Below, piece by piece: positions 34,635-42,139 of a stretch of DNA of 64,000 nucleotides. The stretch spans positions 1,674,001 to 1,738,000 of the forward strand of contig NZ_OZ186815.1 in NCBI RefSeq assembly GCF_964273065.1, read 5' to 3'. The position numbers and the translations under genes were made by a program. The DNA is from Nocardiopsis dassonvillei_B (lineage in GTDB: Bacteria; Actinomycetota; Actinomycetes; Streptosporangiales; Streptosporangiaceae). Every line of letters starts with the position of its first letter. The stretch's first letter is position 1. Below the pieces are notes generated by a model. The model saw only the letters and a program-made list of their open reading frames with translations. It made no database searches and was not told the DNA's origin.

Positions 34635-34807
34635 GGCCTGTTTTTTGGATGCCGTCCTGCTCCGCGGGTGTGTGAGGCGCCGGCGGGGTTCTGCAGGCCC
34701 CGAGGGGGTGTCCGGGGAACGGGGATGTTCCCGTGGGGCCGAAGGCTGCCGACTTCCGGGGGCGCCGAACGCGGACCGGAGCGGAGCGGAGGTTCGAAGA
34801 ACACGGC

Positions 34808-35338
34808 TCAGCGCGCGGCGCGGTAGAGGTCGCGCAGGAGGGAGACCTCGGCGCTGTGGTGGATGACCTCGCGCTGGACGTGCAGGACCAGGGCGACCAT
34901 GGGGAAGTCCGCCCATTCGGGGGACTCGGCGCCGCCGACGGGGGCGGCCAGGCCCTCCTCGTCGAGTGAGCGGACGTGGTCGGACCAGGAGAGGTAGGCC
35001 AGGCGCAGGCGTTCGCGGGCGGTGTCGGCGGTGCCGGGCCATTCGACGCCGTGCCGGGTGCCGTGGCCGAAGTGGCGGTCGTCGCGCAGTTCCAGGACCT
35101 CGACGACGATGTGGCCCAGCCTCCAGGCGATGGTGGTGACCGGCGGCGGGTCGGGCTCGGGCGTGGTGCGGTCGGGGCGGAAGCGCCCGTCGGGTCCCGG
35201 GCGCACGCCCCAGGCGCCGGGGGCGGGCTCCCAGTGGAACTCGGCGTCGGTGAGTCCCTCCAGCCGGGGCCACAGCGAGTAATCCCAGTAGAACTGCAGC
35301 TGGGCCAGGATCTCGCCGGTCCAGTTCAGCGTCGCCAT
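34808..35338 (-). CDS. DinB superfamily (YfiT/MDMPI-like) protein
   Basis: 176 residues forming a four-helix bundle of the DinB/MDMPI clan (not the polymerase). Typical parts are the N-terminal LQFYWDYSLWPRLEGLTDAE, WRLGHIVVEVLELR with the first metal-ligand His, and a C-terminal VQREVIHHSAEVSLLRDLYR with the His pair. Such enzymes are metal-dependent, often mycothiol-dependent thiol transferases. The ATG at 35338 lies inside the 3' end of the upstream methyltransferase gene (13-bp overlap), so they form an operon. Confidence 0.82.
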   Translation of the reverse strand: MATLNWTGEILAQLQFYWDYSLWPRLEGLTDAEFHWEPAPGAWGVRPGPDGRFRPDRTTPEPDPPPVTTIAWRLGHIVVEVLELRDDRHFGHGTRHGVEWPGTADTARERLRLAYLSWSDHVRSLDEEGLAAPVGGAESPEWADFPMVALVLHVQREVIHHSAEVSLLRDLYRAAR

Positions 35339-36024
35339 CGGCCCCCGCCCCCTCCTCGCGCGGGCGCGCGGCCGAGCGCGCCCAGGACTCCGGTTCCGGC
35401 CGCGGCCACGTCCTCGTCGGGGTAGGGCCACCACATGAGGTCGGCGGCTCCGGGTTCGACGGGGTGGAAGGGTGCCAGGGCCCGTAGCAGGGCGGGGTGG
35501 GGGGCGGTGGAGGACAGGGCGAGGTAGCCGCCGCCGCGCAGCAGGCCGTGCAGGTCGGCGATGCCCTCGGGCGGGGCGTCGGCCGGGAAGGGCCGGGTCA
35601 TGAGAACGGCGACGGGCTCGTCGAGGTCGACGAGCCCGGAGGTGGCGAGGCGGTGCAGGGCGGCGGAGGGGCCCCCGTCGCCGGAGACGACGGAGCCGTC
35701 GGAGGCGGTGAGGGTCCCGGCGACCCCGGGCGGGGAGACGTGGACCAGGCGGGCGCCGGGCCGGTGGGAGCGGACGAGGTCCGCGAGGCCGGGCACCGGG
35801 CAGCCCCAGTCGACGAACTGGCCGATCCGGGCGTCGGTGCACAGGTAGGCCGTGACCCGGTCGAGGAAGGCGGCGTGGCGGCGGGCGGCCTCGTCGGGCT
35901 CGGGGGTCGGCCGCGGGGTCCTGCCGGGCAGGCCGACGACGCGGGAGCGGCGTCCGGGGCGGCGCACCGGTTCCCGGTGGGCACCCGTGAGCGGTCCCGC
36001 CTCGTTGCCTCGGACGTCCGTCAC
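35326..36024 (-). CDS. SAM-dependent methyltransferase (DUF574 / Methyltransf_19 type)
   Basis: 232 residues from GTG at 36024, which follows GGGGGAG; a longer frame reaches ATG at 36099 without a ribosome binding site. AAFLDRVTAYLCTDARIGQF followed by VDWGCPVPGL fits the DUF574 family, abundant in Actinobacteria, where the usual motif is FLDLGTGLPT. Motif I here has Trp-Gly-Cys, a little unusual. The C-terminus is Gly/Arg-rich. The substrate is unknown. It is coupled to the DinB-superfamily gene. Confidence 0.75.
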   Translation of the reverse strand: MTDVRGNEAGPLTGAHREPVRRPGRRSRVVGLPGRTPRPTPEPDEAARRHAAFLDRVTAYLCTDARIGQFVDWGCPVPGLADLVRSHRPGARLVHVSPPGVAGTLTASDGSVVSGDGGPSAALHRLATSGLVDLDEPVAVLMTRPFPADAPPEGIADLHGLLRGGGYLALSSTAPHPALLRALAPFHPVEPGAADLMWWPYPDEDVAAAGTGVLGALGRAPARGGGGGRWRR

Positions 36025-36109
36025 GATCACGCTCCCCCAGCCGGTCCGCTCGTGGGAGGCAGGGTGCGCCGCCGGCAGGACCGGTCGGGTCCGCGGCATC
36101 GCGCCATGC

Positions 36110-36124
36110 CATCAGGGCCTGATG
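36110..36124. promoter_or_regulatory. 15-bp palindrome upstream of the DUF574/DinB-like operon
   Basis: CATCAGGGCCTGATG has perfect 7-bp arms around one central base. It lies 86 bp upstream of the chosen GTG start, a normal operator distance. No candidate regulator is adjacent. Confidence 0.45.
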
Positions 36125-36240
36125 CTACCCCTTGGAAAAGTGATTCCCCGCACATCCCTGTGTGCTATGTGCCCTATTTCGTCGTTTGTCGTGCCTTGTG
36201 CCCTCAAGGTTTTCGAGGCGTAGGTCCCGAAACGCGCATC

Positions 36241-36268
36241 GGGGGCGCCGCCGACGGGCGGCGCCCCC
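36241..36268. terminator. Hairpin downstream of the class V aminotransferase gene
   Basis: GGGGGCGCCGCC pairs perfectly with GGCGGCGCCCCC around a GACG loop, 71 bp beyond the aminotransferase stop. No T-tract on the minus strand. Confidence 0.65.
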
Positions 36269-36338
36269 GTGGGGGTCTCCCGGCCGGGGGACGGGCCGGG
36301 AGGGCCGCCCCGCCGCAGGGGGCCCGGCGGGGTGACGG

Positions 36339-37673
36339 TCAGCGGGGGTCGGGGACCGGGGCCAGGCGCCCGTCGGCCTCGGCGTACTCCCAGCGCGGGC
36401 CGTGCGCGACCAGGTCGGCGACCGCGCCGACGAGCCGGTCCACGTGCTCCGTGGTGGTGCCGATGCCCAGGCTGGCCCGGACCGCCTGGCCGTGCCCCCG
36501 CGGCAGCAGGTGGCGGGTGAGCGGGTGCGCGCAGAACAGGCCGTCGCGGACCCCGATCCCGTACTCGGCCGACAGCGCCGCCGCCAGCAGGTCGGCGGGG
36601 AGGCCGTCCACGACGAACGACAGGATCCCCACCCGGGGGTGGTCCTCGCCCCACAGGGACAGCTCGTGGACGCCCCCGACCTCGGCCAGTCCCGAGCGCA
36701 GCCGTTCCACCAGCGCGGACTCGCGGATGTGCAGCAGCTCCTGCACCCCCGGGACGAGGGTGTCGCAGGCCGCGGCCAGGGCGACCGCGCCCAGCACGTT
36801 GGGGCTGCCCGCCTCGTGCCGGGCAGGCAGGTCGTTCCACACCACGTCGTGCTCGGTGACCAGTCGCGTGGCGCCGCCGCCGGACAGGTAGGGCGTCGCC
36901 TCGGCCAGCCAGTCGGCGCGCCCGGCCAGCACGCCCGAGCCGAACGGCGCGTAAAGCTTGTGCGCGGACAGGGCCACGTAGTCGGCCCCGGTGGCGGACA
37001 GGCTGAACGGCAGGTGCGGGGCGTACTGGGCGGCGTCCACCACCACGCGGGCGTCCTCGGCGTGCGCGGCCGCCACCAGTTCCTCCACCGGCCAGATCTC
37101 GCCGGTGACGTTGGAGGCCGCGGTGACGCAGAGCAGGCGCGGGCCCCGGGGGGCGGCGGCCAGGGCGGCGCGGGCCGCCTCCACCGCCGCGTCCGGGGAC
37201 TCCGGCAGCGGCAGTCGCACGACCGACCCGGCACGGGAGGCCGGGTGCTCCCAGGGCAGCAGGCTCGCGTGGTGCTCGGACTCGAACACCACCACCGTGC
37301 AGCCCGGCGGCACCGCGCGGGCCAGCAGGTTGAGGGCGTCGGTGGTGCCGCGCACGAAGACCACCGCGTCGGCCGGCCGGGTGCGCACCCCCAGGAACCG
37401 GGCCACCGAGCGGCGGGCCCGCTCGTAGGCGTCGGTGCTGACCTGGGAGTGGTGCCCGGCGCCGCGGTGCACGCTGGCGTAGTAGGGCAGGGCCGCCGAC
37501 AGGGCCTCGGCGACCGGGGTCAGGCAGGGGGCGCTGGCCGCGTAGTCCAGGTTGGCGTACTCGACGCGCCCGCCGGTGACCAGGGGGACGCCCTCCTCGG
37601 CGGCGACGATCGTGCACCGGTCCAGGTCGGGCCGGGCGGAACGGGCGGAGCCGATGGGAGTGACGACGGTCAT
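36339..37673 (-). CDS. Class V aminotransferase (cysteine desulfurase-like), SAM-riboswitch controlled
   Basis: 444 residues, PLP-dependent fold type I. VEYANLDYAASAPCLTPVAE is the usual N-terminal signature of the SufS/CsdA branch. DAAQYAPHLPFSL carries the PLP-interacting Asp, and LSAHKLYAPFGSGVLAG contains the Schiff-base Lys. ESEHHASLLPWE supplies the ring-stacking His. Whether the SufS active-site Cys is present was not established. The ATG at 37673 lies 71 bp after a SAM-IV aptamer and hairpin, so expression is expected to fall when SAM is plentiful. That links the enzyme to sulfur or methionine supply; the exact reaction is inference. Confidence 0.85.
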   Translation of the reverse strand: MTVVTPIGSARSARPDLDRCTIVAAEEGVPLVTGGRVEYANLDYAASAPCLTPVAEALSAALPYYASVHRGAGHHSQVSTDAYERARRSVARFLGVRTRPADAVVFVRGTTDALNLLARAVPPGCTVVVFESEHHASLLPWEHPASRAGSVVRLPLPESPDAAVEAARAALAAAPRGPRLLCVTAASNVTGEIWPVEELVAAAHAEDARVVVDAAQYAPHLPFSLSATGADYVALSAHKLYAPFGSGVLAGRADWLAEATPYLSGGGATRLVTEHDVVWNDLPARHEAGSPNVLGAVALAAACDTLVPGVQELLHIRESALVERLRSGLAEVGGVHELSLWGEDHPRVGILSFVVDGLPADLLAAALSAEYGIGVRDGLFCAHPLTRHLLPRGHGQAVRASLGIGTTTEHVDRLVGAVADLVAHGPRWEYAEADGRLAPVPDPR

Positions 37674-37743
37674 GGGACACCTCTCACGTGGGTCGTGGGA
37701 CCCACGGGTGCCGGTCAGACAGCGCCAGGGGTCCGCGCTTGCT

Positions 37744-37761
37744 CCGACACGGTCGTGTCGG
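37744..37761 (-). terminator. Expression-platform hairpin after the SAM-IV aptamer
   Basis: CCGACACG / CGTGTCGG forms a perfect 8-bp stem with a two-base loop (in practice six pairs with a larger loop), directly after the aptamer and 71 bp before the aminotransferase start. It may be part of the switching structure. Confidence 0.5.
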
Positions 37762-37762
37762 G

Positions 37763-37848
37763 ACCTGGTCCTCACCCGGGGCACCCCACCGCGGAAGGAG
37801 GGTTGCCGACCAGCAAGCCGGGGCTTCGCGCTGGTACTCGTGACCTGG
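37763..37848 (-). promoter_or_regulatory. SAM-IV riboswitch aptamer
   Basis: On the minus strand: GGTCACGAGTACCAGCG, AAGCCCCGGCTTGCTGG, TCGGCAACCCTCC, then CGCGGTGGGGTGCCCCGG and GTGAGGACC. The block order (GCTTGCTGG, CGGCAACCCTCC, GCGGTGGGGTGCCCCGGGTGA) is that of the actinobacterial SAM-IV class, and GGTC/GACC closes P1. It precedes the class V aminotransferase gene. The rest of the gap 37674-38043 holds the divergent promoter of the DUF3870 operon; nothing else is recognised there. Confidence 0.85.
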
Positions 37849-38043
37849 CACGCAGGTTAACACAGGGGAACGGGGCACGGCAGGCCGGGCCCCGTGTGGC
37901 CCGGGACACGCTTTTCGCCGCCCCCACTCGACAGCCGGGGAGCGGGGAGGCCATACTTGTCCCCGCCTGCCCTCACGTCGCGGGTGTCCGGTTCCCCCCG
38001 GCCGCCTACCAGGCGCGAGACTCCAGAGCGTTGGAGTTCTCGC

Positions 38044-38439
38044 ATGCCCGCGATCGAAGAGGTGACGTACGTGCACGACCGTATGCAGCAGGTCTTCCGC
38101 AACCCCCGGGTCGTTCTGATCTCCGGCTACGCACGCCTGCCCGACTCCGTGGCCAGCCACTCCCAGTACCAGCGCCTGGGCGTCGTCCTGGCCGTGGACA
38201 CCGCCGACGGCCGGATCGTGGCCGCCGACACCACACTGCTCACCGACCTGGCACGGGACTTCTTCCGCGCCCTGGTCGAGGGCTCGTCGGTCACCGAGGA
38301 CATCGCCGAGCTGGTGAACCGGGTGCAGACCCGCTACGCCGGCCAGTCCGGCGCCGCCCTCACCACCGCGCTGCGCCGCTGCCTGGAGAGCTACTACCAG
38401 CTCAGGGACGACCACCAGACACCGAGCGGCGAGGAGTGA
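38044..38439 (+). CDS. DUF3870 domain protein
   Basis: 131 residues, one alpha/beta domain with the family pattern VVLISGYARLPDSVASHSQY, GVVLAVDTADGRIVAADTTL and RYAGQSGAALTTALRRC. No function is established. The family occurs beside CoA-transferases and acyl-CoA dehydrogenases. Here it is four bases upstream of the CoA-transferase gene and forms the head of a three-gene operon. The start is ATG at 38044. Confidence 0.8.
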   Translation: MPAIEEVTYVHDRMQQVFRNPRVVLISGYARLPDSVASHSQYQRLGVVLAVDTADGRIVAADTTLLTDLARDFFRALVEGSSVTEDIAELVNRVQTRYAGQSGAALTTALRRCLESYYQLRDDHQTPSGEE

Positions 38440-38443
38440 AGCC

Positions 38444-39658
38444 GTGTCCGAACCCCTGCCCCTGACCGGGGTGCGCGTCGCCGACCTGTCCCGGGTCCTG
38501 GCCGGGCCCTACGCCACCATGCTCCTGGCGGACATGGGAGCGGAGGTGGTCAAGGTGGAGCAGCCCGGCCGGGGCGACGACACCCGCGCCTGGGGCCCGC
38601 CCTGGGCCGGCGGCGAGGCCGCCTACTTCCTGTCGGTGAACCGCAACAAGCGCAGCCTGGCCGTGGACCTGAAGGACCCCGACGGGCTGGCCGCCGTGCA
38701 GGAGCTGTGCGCGGGCGCCGACGTGGTGGTGCAGAACTTCCGGCCCGGCGTCGTCGACAGGCTCGGCCTGGGGTACGCCGCCGTCAGCGCCCGCAACCCG
38801 GCCGTCGTGTACTGCTCGGTGAGCGGGTTCGGCCCCGAGCACGAACCCGCGGGCCGCCCCGGCTTCGACATCGTGGTGCAGGCGGAGAGCGGCCTGATGG
38901 GCACCACCGGCCCCGCCGAGGGCCCGGCCAGCAAGGTCGGGGTGGCCCTCACCGACGTGCTCACCGGGCTCAACGCCGCCGTGGGGATCCTGGGCGCGCT
39001 GATGCGGGCCCGCGCCACCGGCCGGGGCGAGGAGATCAGCGCGTCCCTGATCAACTCCACCCTGTCCGGGCTGGTCAACCTCACCCAGCAGGCGCTGGTC
39101 ACCGGCGCCGAGCCCGCCCGGGTCGGCAACGCCCACACCACGATCGTGCCCTACCAGGCGTTCCCCACCGCGGACGCCGACCTCGTCATCGCCGCCGGGA
39201 ACGACGCGCTCTACCAGCGGATGTGCGAGGCGCTGGAGCGCCCCGACCTGGCCCGGGACCCGCGCTACGCCACCAACCCGGACCGGGTGGCGCACCGCGG
39301 GGAGCTGGTCGGGGAGATCACCGCCACCCTGCGCACCCGGTCCGCCGACCACTGGGCCGAGCGGCTCCTGGCGGCGGGCGTGCCCGTGGGCCGGGTGCGC
39401 GGGGTACTGGACGCGCTGCGCACCGCCGACGCCCGCGGCGACGACGTGCTGCGCACCGTCGAACACCCCACCGCCGGTCTCCTGGAGCAGGTCCGCGCCG
39501 GGTTCCGGCTGGAGAACACGCCTCCCCCGCTGACCCCGCCGCCCCTGCTGGGGCAGCACTCCCGGGAGATCCTCACCGAACTGGGCCTGGCCGCCGACCG
39601 GATCGACGCGATGGTCGAACGCGGCGCCGTCCAGCAGCACCTGAAAGGAAACCGATGA
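38444..39658 (+). CDS. Family III CoA-transferase (CaiB/BaiF)
   Basis: 404 residues. The N-terminus GVRVADLSRVLAGPYATMLL and FLSVNRNKRSLAVDLKDP are family signatures; Asp142 (GRPGFDIVVQAESG) is the expected catalytic aspartate that forms the acyl-anhydride. Family III enzymes move CoA between dicarboxylic or carnitine-type acids. Coupling (ATGA overlap) to a glutaryl-CoA dehydrogenase suggests a succinyl-CoA:glutarate CoA-transferase. The start is GTG at 38444 with GAGGAG upstream. Confidence 0.92.
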   Translation: MSEPLPLTGVRVADLSRVLAGPYATMLLADMGAEVVKVEQPGRGDDTRAWGPPWAGGEAAYFLSVNRNKRSLAVDLKDPDGLAAVQELCAGADVVVQNFRPGVVDRLGLGYAAVSARNPAVVYCSVSGFGPEHEPAGRPGFDIVVQAESGLMGTTGPAEGPASKVGVALTDVLTGLNAAVGILGALMRARATGRGEEISASLINSTLSGLVNLTQQALVTGAEPARVGNAHTTIVPYQAFPTADADLVIAAGNDALYQRMCEALERPDLARDPRYATNPDRVAHRGELVGEITATLRTRSADHWAERLLAAGVPVGRVRGVLDALRTADARGDDVLRTVEHPTAGLLEQVRAGFRLENTPPPLTPPPLLGQHSREILTELGLAADRIDAMVERGAVQQHLKGNR

Positions 39659-40842
39659 GCGAGCACAAGGCACCCGCCCCGGACCCCCGCGACTTCCTGG
39701 CCGTGGACGCCGACCTGGACGACACCGAGCGCGACGTGCGCGACGCGGTCCGGGCGTTCGCCACCCGTGAACTGCTGCCCAACGTGGCGGAGTGGTTCGA
39801 GGCCGGCACCCTGCCCGACCCGCGCGGGCTGGCCAGGGCGTTCGGCGACCTGGGCGTGCTCGGCATGCACCTGGAGGGGTACGGCTGCGGCGGCTCCAGC
39901 GCCGTCGCCTACGGCGTGGCCTGCCGCGAGCTGGAGGCGGTGGACTCGGGGCTGCGCAGCTTCGTGTCCGTGCAGGGCTCGCTGGCCATGGCCGCGATCC
40001 ACAAGTACGGCTCCGAGGAGCAGAAGGAGCAGTGGCTGCCCCGCATGGCCGCGGGCGAGGCCATCGGCTGCTTCGGCCTCACCGAGCCCGACTCCGGGTC
40101 CGACCCGGGCTCCATGCGCACCCGCGCCCGCCGGGACGGCTCCGACTGGGTGCTGGACGGCACCAAGATGTGGATCACCAACGGGTCCGTGGCCGACGTC
40201 GCCGTGGTGTGGGCGGCCACCGACGAGGGCATCCGCGGGTTCGTGGTCCCCGCCGGCACCCCGGGGTTCACCGCCAACGTCATCCACCGGAAGCTGTCGC
40301 TGCGCGCCTCCATCACCTCCGAGCTGGTGCTGGAGGGGGTCCGGCTGCCCGCCGACGCGGTCCTGCCGGGCTCGCGGGGGCTGGGGTCGCCGCTGTCCTG
40401 CCTGAACGAGGCCCGCTACGGGATCGTGTGGGGTGTGGCCGGCGCGGCCCGCGCCTGCTATGAGGCGGCGCTGGAGTACGCGGGCACCCGCGAGCAGTTC
40501 GGGCGGCCCATCGGCGGGTTCCAGCTGACCCAGCGCAAGCTCGCCGACATGGTCGTGGACGTCAACCACGCCAACCTCACCGCCCTGCGGATCGGGCGGC
40601 TCAAGGACCGGGGGCTGGCCCACCACAACCACGTCAGCTTCGGCAAGTTCGCCAACGTCGCGGCAGCCCAGAGGGTGGCCGCCGCGGCCCGGTCGGTGCA
40701 CGGGGCCAACGGGATCACGCTGGAGTACCCGGTGATGCGGCACATGGTGAACCTGGAGACGGTGGCCACCTACGAGGGCACGGAGGAGATCCACGCGCTG
40801 AGCATCGGGCAGGCGGTGACCGGCATCTCCGCGTTCCGGTGA
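39655..40842 (+). CDS. gcdH: Glutaryl-CoA dehydrogenase (acyl-CoA dehydrogenase family)
   Basis: 395 residues, FAD-dependent. Arg101 in GLRSFVSVQGSLAM is the position that binds the distal carboxylate in glutaryl-CoA dehydrogenases, and Glu374 in YEGTEEIHAL is the catalytic base. FGLTEPDSGSDPGSM and REQFGRPIGGFQLTQRKLAD are family signatures. The reaction is oxidative decarboxylation of glutaryl-CoA to crotonyl-CoA in lysine/tryptophan or glutarate breakdown. With the CoA-transferase it makes a compact glutarate-utilisation module. Confidence 0.9.
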   Translation: MSEHKAPAPDPRDFLAVDADLDDTERDVRDAVRAFATRELLPNVAEWFEAGTLPDPRGLARAFGDLGVLGMHLEGYGCGGSSAVAYGVACRELEAVDSGLRSFVSVQGSLAMAAIHKYGSEEQKEQWLPRMAAGEAIGCFGLTEPDSGSDPGSMRTRARRDGSDWVLDGTKMWITNGSVADVAVVWAATDEGIRGFVVPAGTPGFTANVIHRKLSLRASITSELVLEGVRLPADAVLPGSRGLGSPLSCLNEARYGIVWGVAGAARACYEAALEYAGTREQFGRPIGGFQLTQRKLADMVVDVNHANLTALRIGRLKDRGLAHHNHVSFGKFANVAAAQRVAAAARSVHGANGITLEYPVMRHMVNLETVATYEGTEEIHALSIGQAVTGISAFR

Positions 40843-40909
40843 CCTCCGGCCCGGCGTTCCCGGGCCGCAACCACCACAATGGGGGTCAAGCGATCGAGGG
40901 AGTTGTCAG

Positions 40910-41377
40910 ATGGTGGACGAACCGGCGAAGCGGTTCGAGATGACGCGGGCCCGTCGGGTGCTCAACGCGACGCTCGGCGGCCTCGTCAAGTACGGGGTGT
41001 GCCCGCCCGACACGTACCTGCTCACGACGCGGGGGCGCAGGACGGGCTTCCTGCGCACCGTCCCGATCAGCCTCGTGGACAACGACCAGGGCCGGTTCCT
41101 GGTCGCCCCCTACGGGGAGGTCGGCTGGGTGCGCAACCTCCGCGCGGACGGGTTCGCGACGCTGCGCAAGGGCGGCTGGATCGAACTGGTCAGCGTGCGC
41201 GAGCTGGACGCCGCGGAGGCGGCCCCGGTGCTGCGCGAGTACGTGGACCACCCGCGCGCGCTGGTGGTGGCCCCGTACTTCGACGCCCCGCCGGACGCCC
41301 CGGCCGAGGCTTTCGAGGCGGAGGCGCACCGGCATCCCGTGTTCGGGATCGTGCGGTCGACGACGATCCGCATCTGA
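40910..41377 (+). CDS. Deazaflavin (F420)-dependent nitroreductase-family protein
   Basis: 155 residues, the Ddn-like split-barrel family. YLLTTRGRRTGFLRTVPI is the hallmark of the F420H2-binding domain, and VGWVRNLRADGFATLRKGG follows as expected. Members reduce varied substrates with F420H2; the substrate is not known. The ATG at 40910 lies 67 bp after gcdH on the same strand; a strong hairpin follows the stop. Confidence 0.9.
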   Translation: MVDEPAKRFEMTRARRVLNATLGGLVKYGVCPPDTYLLTTRGRRTGFLRTVPISLVDNDQGRFLVAPYGEVGWVRNLRADGFATLRKGGWIELVSVRELDAAEAAPVLREYVDHPRALVVAPYFDAPPDAPAEAFEAEAHRHPVFGIVRSTTIRI

Positions 41378-41413
41378 GCGTGCGGCCCCGGTCCCCGGGC
41401 CGGGGCCGCACGC
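41378..41413 (+). terminator. Hairpin after the F420-dependent reductase gene
   Basis: A perfect 14-bp stem (41378-41391 with 41400-41413) begins right after the TGA. It separates this gene from the tetR promoter 21 bp further on. Confidence 0.7.
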
Positions 41414-41433
41414 CGGCCGGTTCGCGTCCGGGG

Positions 41434-41462
41434 TTGACAGGAACGCCTTATGAGTGTGTACT
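41434..41462 (+). promoter_or_regulatory. tetR promoter giving a probable leaderless mRNA
   Basis: TTGACA (41434-41439) is followed after 17 bp by TGTACT (41457-41462). The transcript would start about 7-8 bp later, at or next to the A of the tetR ATG (41470). No Shine-Dalgarno fits in the space, which supports leaderless translation. Confidence 0.6.
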
Positions 41463-41467
41463 CACTT
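41451..41467. promoter_or_regulatory. TetR operator-like site in the tetR promoter
   Basis: TGAGT-GTGT-ACTCA (41451-41464) is an inverted repeat covering the -10 box. ACTCACTT (41460-41467) recurs inverted at 42091-42098 before the cupredoxin gene. This is the pattern expected for autoregulation plus control of the downstream operon. Confidence 0.55.
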
Positions 41468-41469
41468 AC

Positions 41470-42048
41470 ATGAGTGCGACCGATGCAAGCCGTTCCACGG
41501 CGGAGGCCCGCAGGGCCGCGATCCTGCGCCAGGCGGTGCCCGTGTTCGCCCGGAGCGGGTACCACGCCACCCCGGTGACCGAGATCGCCGACGCGGCCGG
41601 GATCTCGCAGGCCTACGTCTTCCGGCTGTTCGGGAGCAAGCTCGGCCTGTTCACGGCCACGCTGGAACGCTGCTTCGGGCTCATCGAGCAGGCGCTGCGC
41701 GAGGGCGCGGAGAAGTCGGCCGGCGCCCCCGCGCCCCAGATCCTGGCCGCGATGGGCGACTCCTACGCGGCCCTGATCGCCGACCGCGACCTGCTCATGC
41801 TCCAGGTGCACGCGCAGAGCGCGACCGACGTCCCCGAGATCCGGGACTGCATGCGGCGCGGCTACGCCTCGGCGGTGACCCTGGTGCACGAGCTGTCCGG
41901 GGGCACCCGGGACCAGGTCCAGTACTTCATGGCCATGGGCCTGATGTGCCACCTGATCACCGCCCTGGACCTGGACGGGGTCGACGAGCCCTGGGCGCTG
42001 ACCCTGGTCAACGGCATGACCGTCCACGGGCGGCACGCCGGGCGGTGA
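41470..42048 (+). CDS. TetR/AcrR family regulator
   Basis: 192 residues. The N-terminal helix-turn-helix reads AILRQAVPVFARSGYHATPV, TEIADAAGISQAYVFRLFGS, KLGLFTATL. The C-terminal ligand domain is all-helical (about 70-192); no known ligand-class signature is seen. A strong terminator follows. The cupredoxin/multicopper-oxidase operon starts 91 bp downstream and has a matching operator, so these are its likely targets. Confidence 0.93.
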   Translation: MSATDASRSTAEARRAAILRQAVPVFARSGYHATPVTEIADAAGISQAYVFRLFGSKLGLFTATLERCFGLIEQALREGAEKSAGAPAPQILAAMGDSYAALIADRDLLMLQVHAQSATDVPEIRDCMRRGYASAVTLVHELSGGTRDQVQYFMAMGLMCHLITALDLDGVDEPWALTLVNGMTVHGRHAGR

Positions 42049-42053
42049 GAGAG

Positions 42054-42080
42054 CGCCCACCCTGAGGGTGGGCGTTTTTT
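42054..42080 (+). terminator. Rho-independent terminator of tetR
   Basis: CGCCCACCC / GGGTGGGCG is a perfect 9-bp stem with a TGA loop, followed by six T residues. Confidence 0.95.
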
Positions 42081-42090
42081 CTGCCCCGAA

Positions 42091-42109
42091 AAGTGAGTGA
42101 CCAGTCACT
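42091..42109. promoter_or_regulatory. TetR operator-like site before the cupredoxin gene
   Basis: AGTGAC-CA-GTCACT (42096-42109) is a 14-bp palindrome, preceded by AAGTGAGT, the reverse complement of ACTCACTT in the tetR promoter. It abuts TAATAA (42109-42114), a possible -10 box 31 bp before the ATG. Confidence 0.55.
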
Positions 42110-42139
42110 AATAACCCTCTGCCGCAGGAAGGCACGACC

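Larger units (their letters stand above)
36025..36338. other. Intergenic region with a palindrome and a hairpin
   Basis: A 314-bp gap without a gene. It holds a 15-bp palindrome at 36110-36124, an unusually AT-rich stretch at about 36124-36215 that may contain promoters for the minus-strand methyltransferase gene, and a strong hairpin at 36241-36268 at the 3' end of the aminotransferase gene. I see no open frame with good coding properties. Confidence 0.6.

Noticed and set aside
34635..34807. TTTTTT run and GGGAAC/GTTCCC stem after priA considered as a classical terminator
   Set aside because: The T-run precedes the stem rather than following it, so it does not form a standard intrinsic terminator.
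32430..35273. Open frame upstream of tnpB through priA
   Set aside because: Low-complexity His/Arg/Gly-rich shadow of priA; the TnpB N-terminus KRAFKYRF fixes the start.
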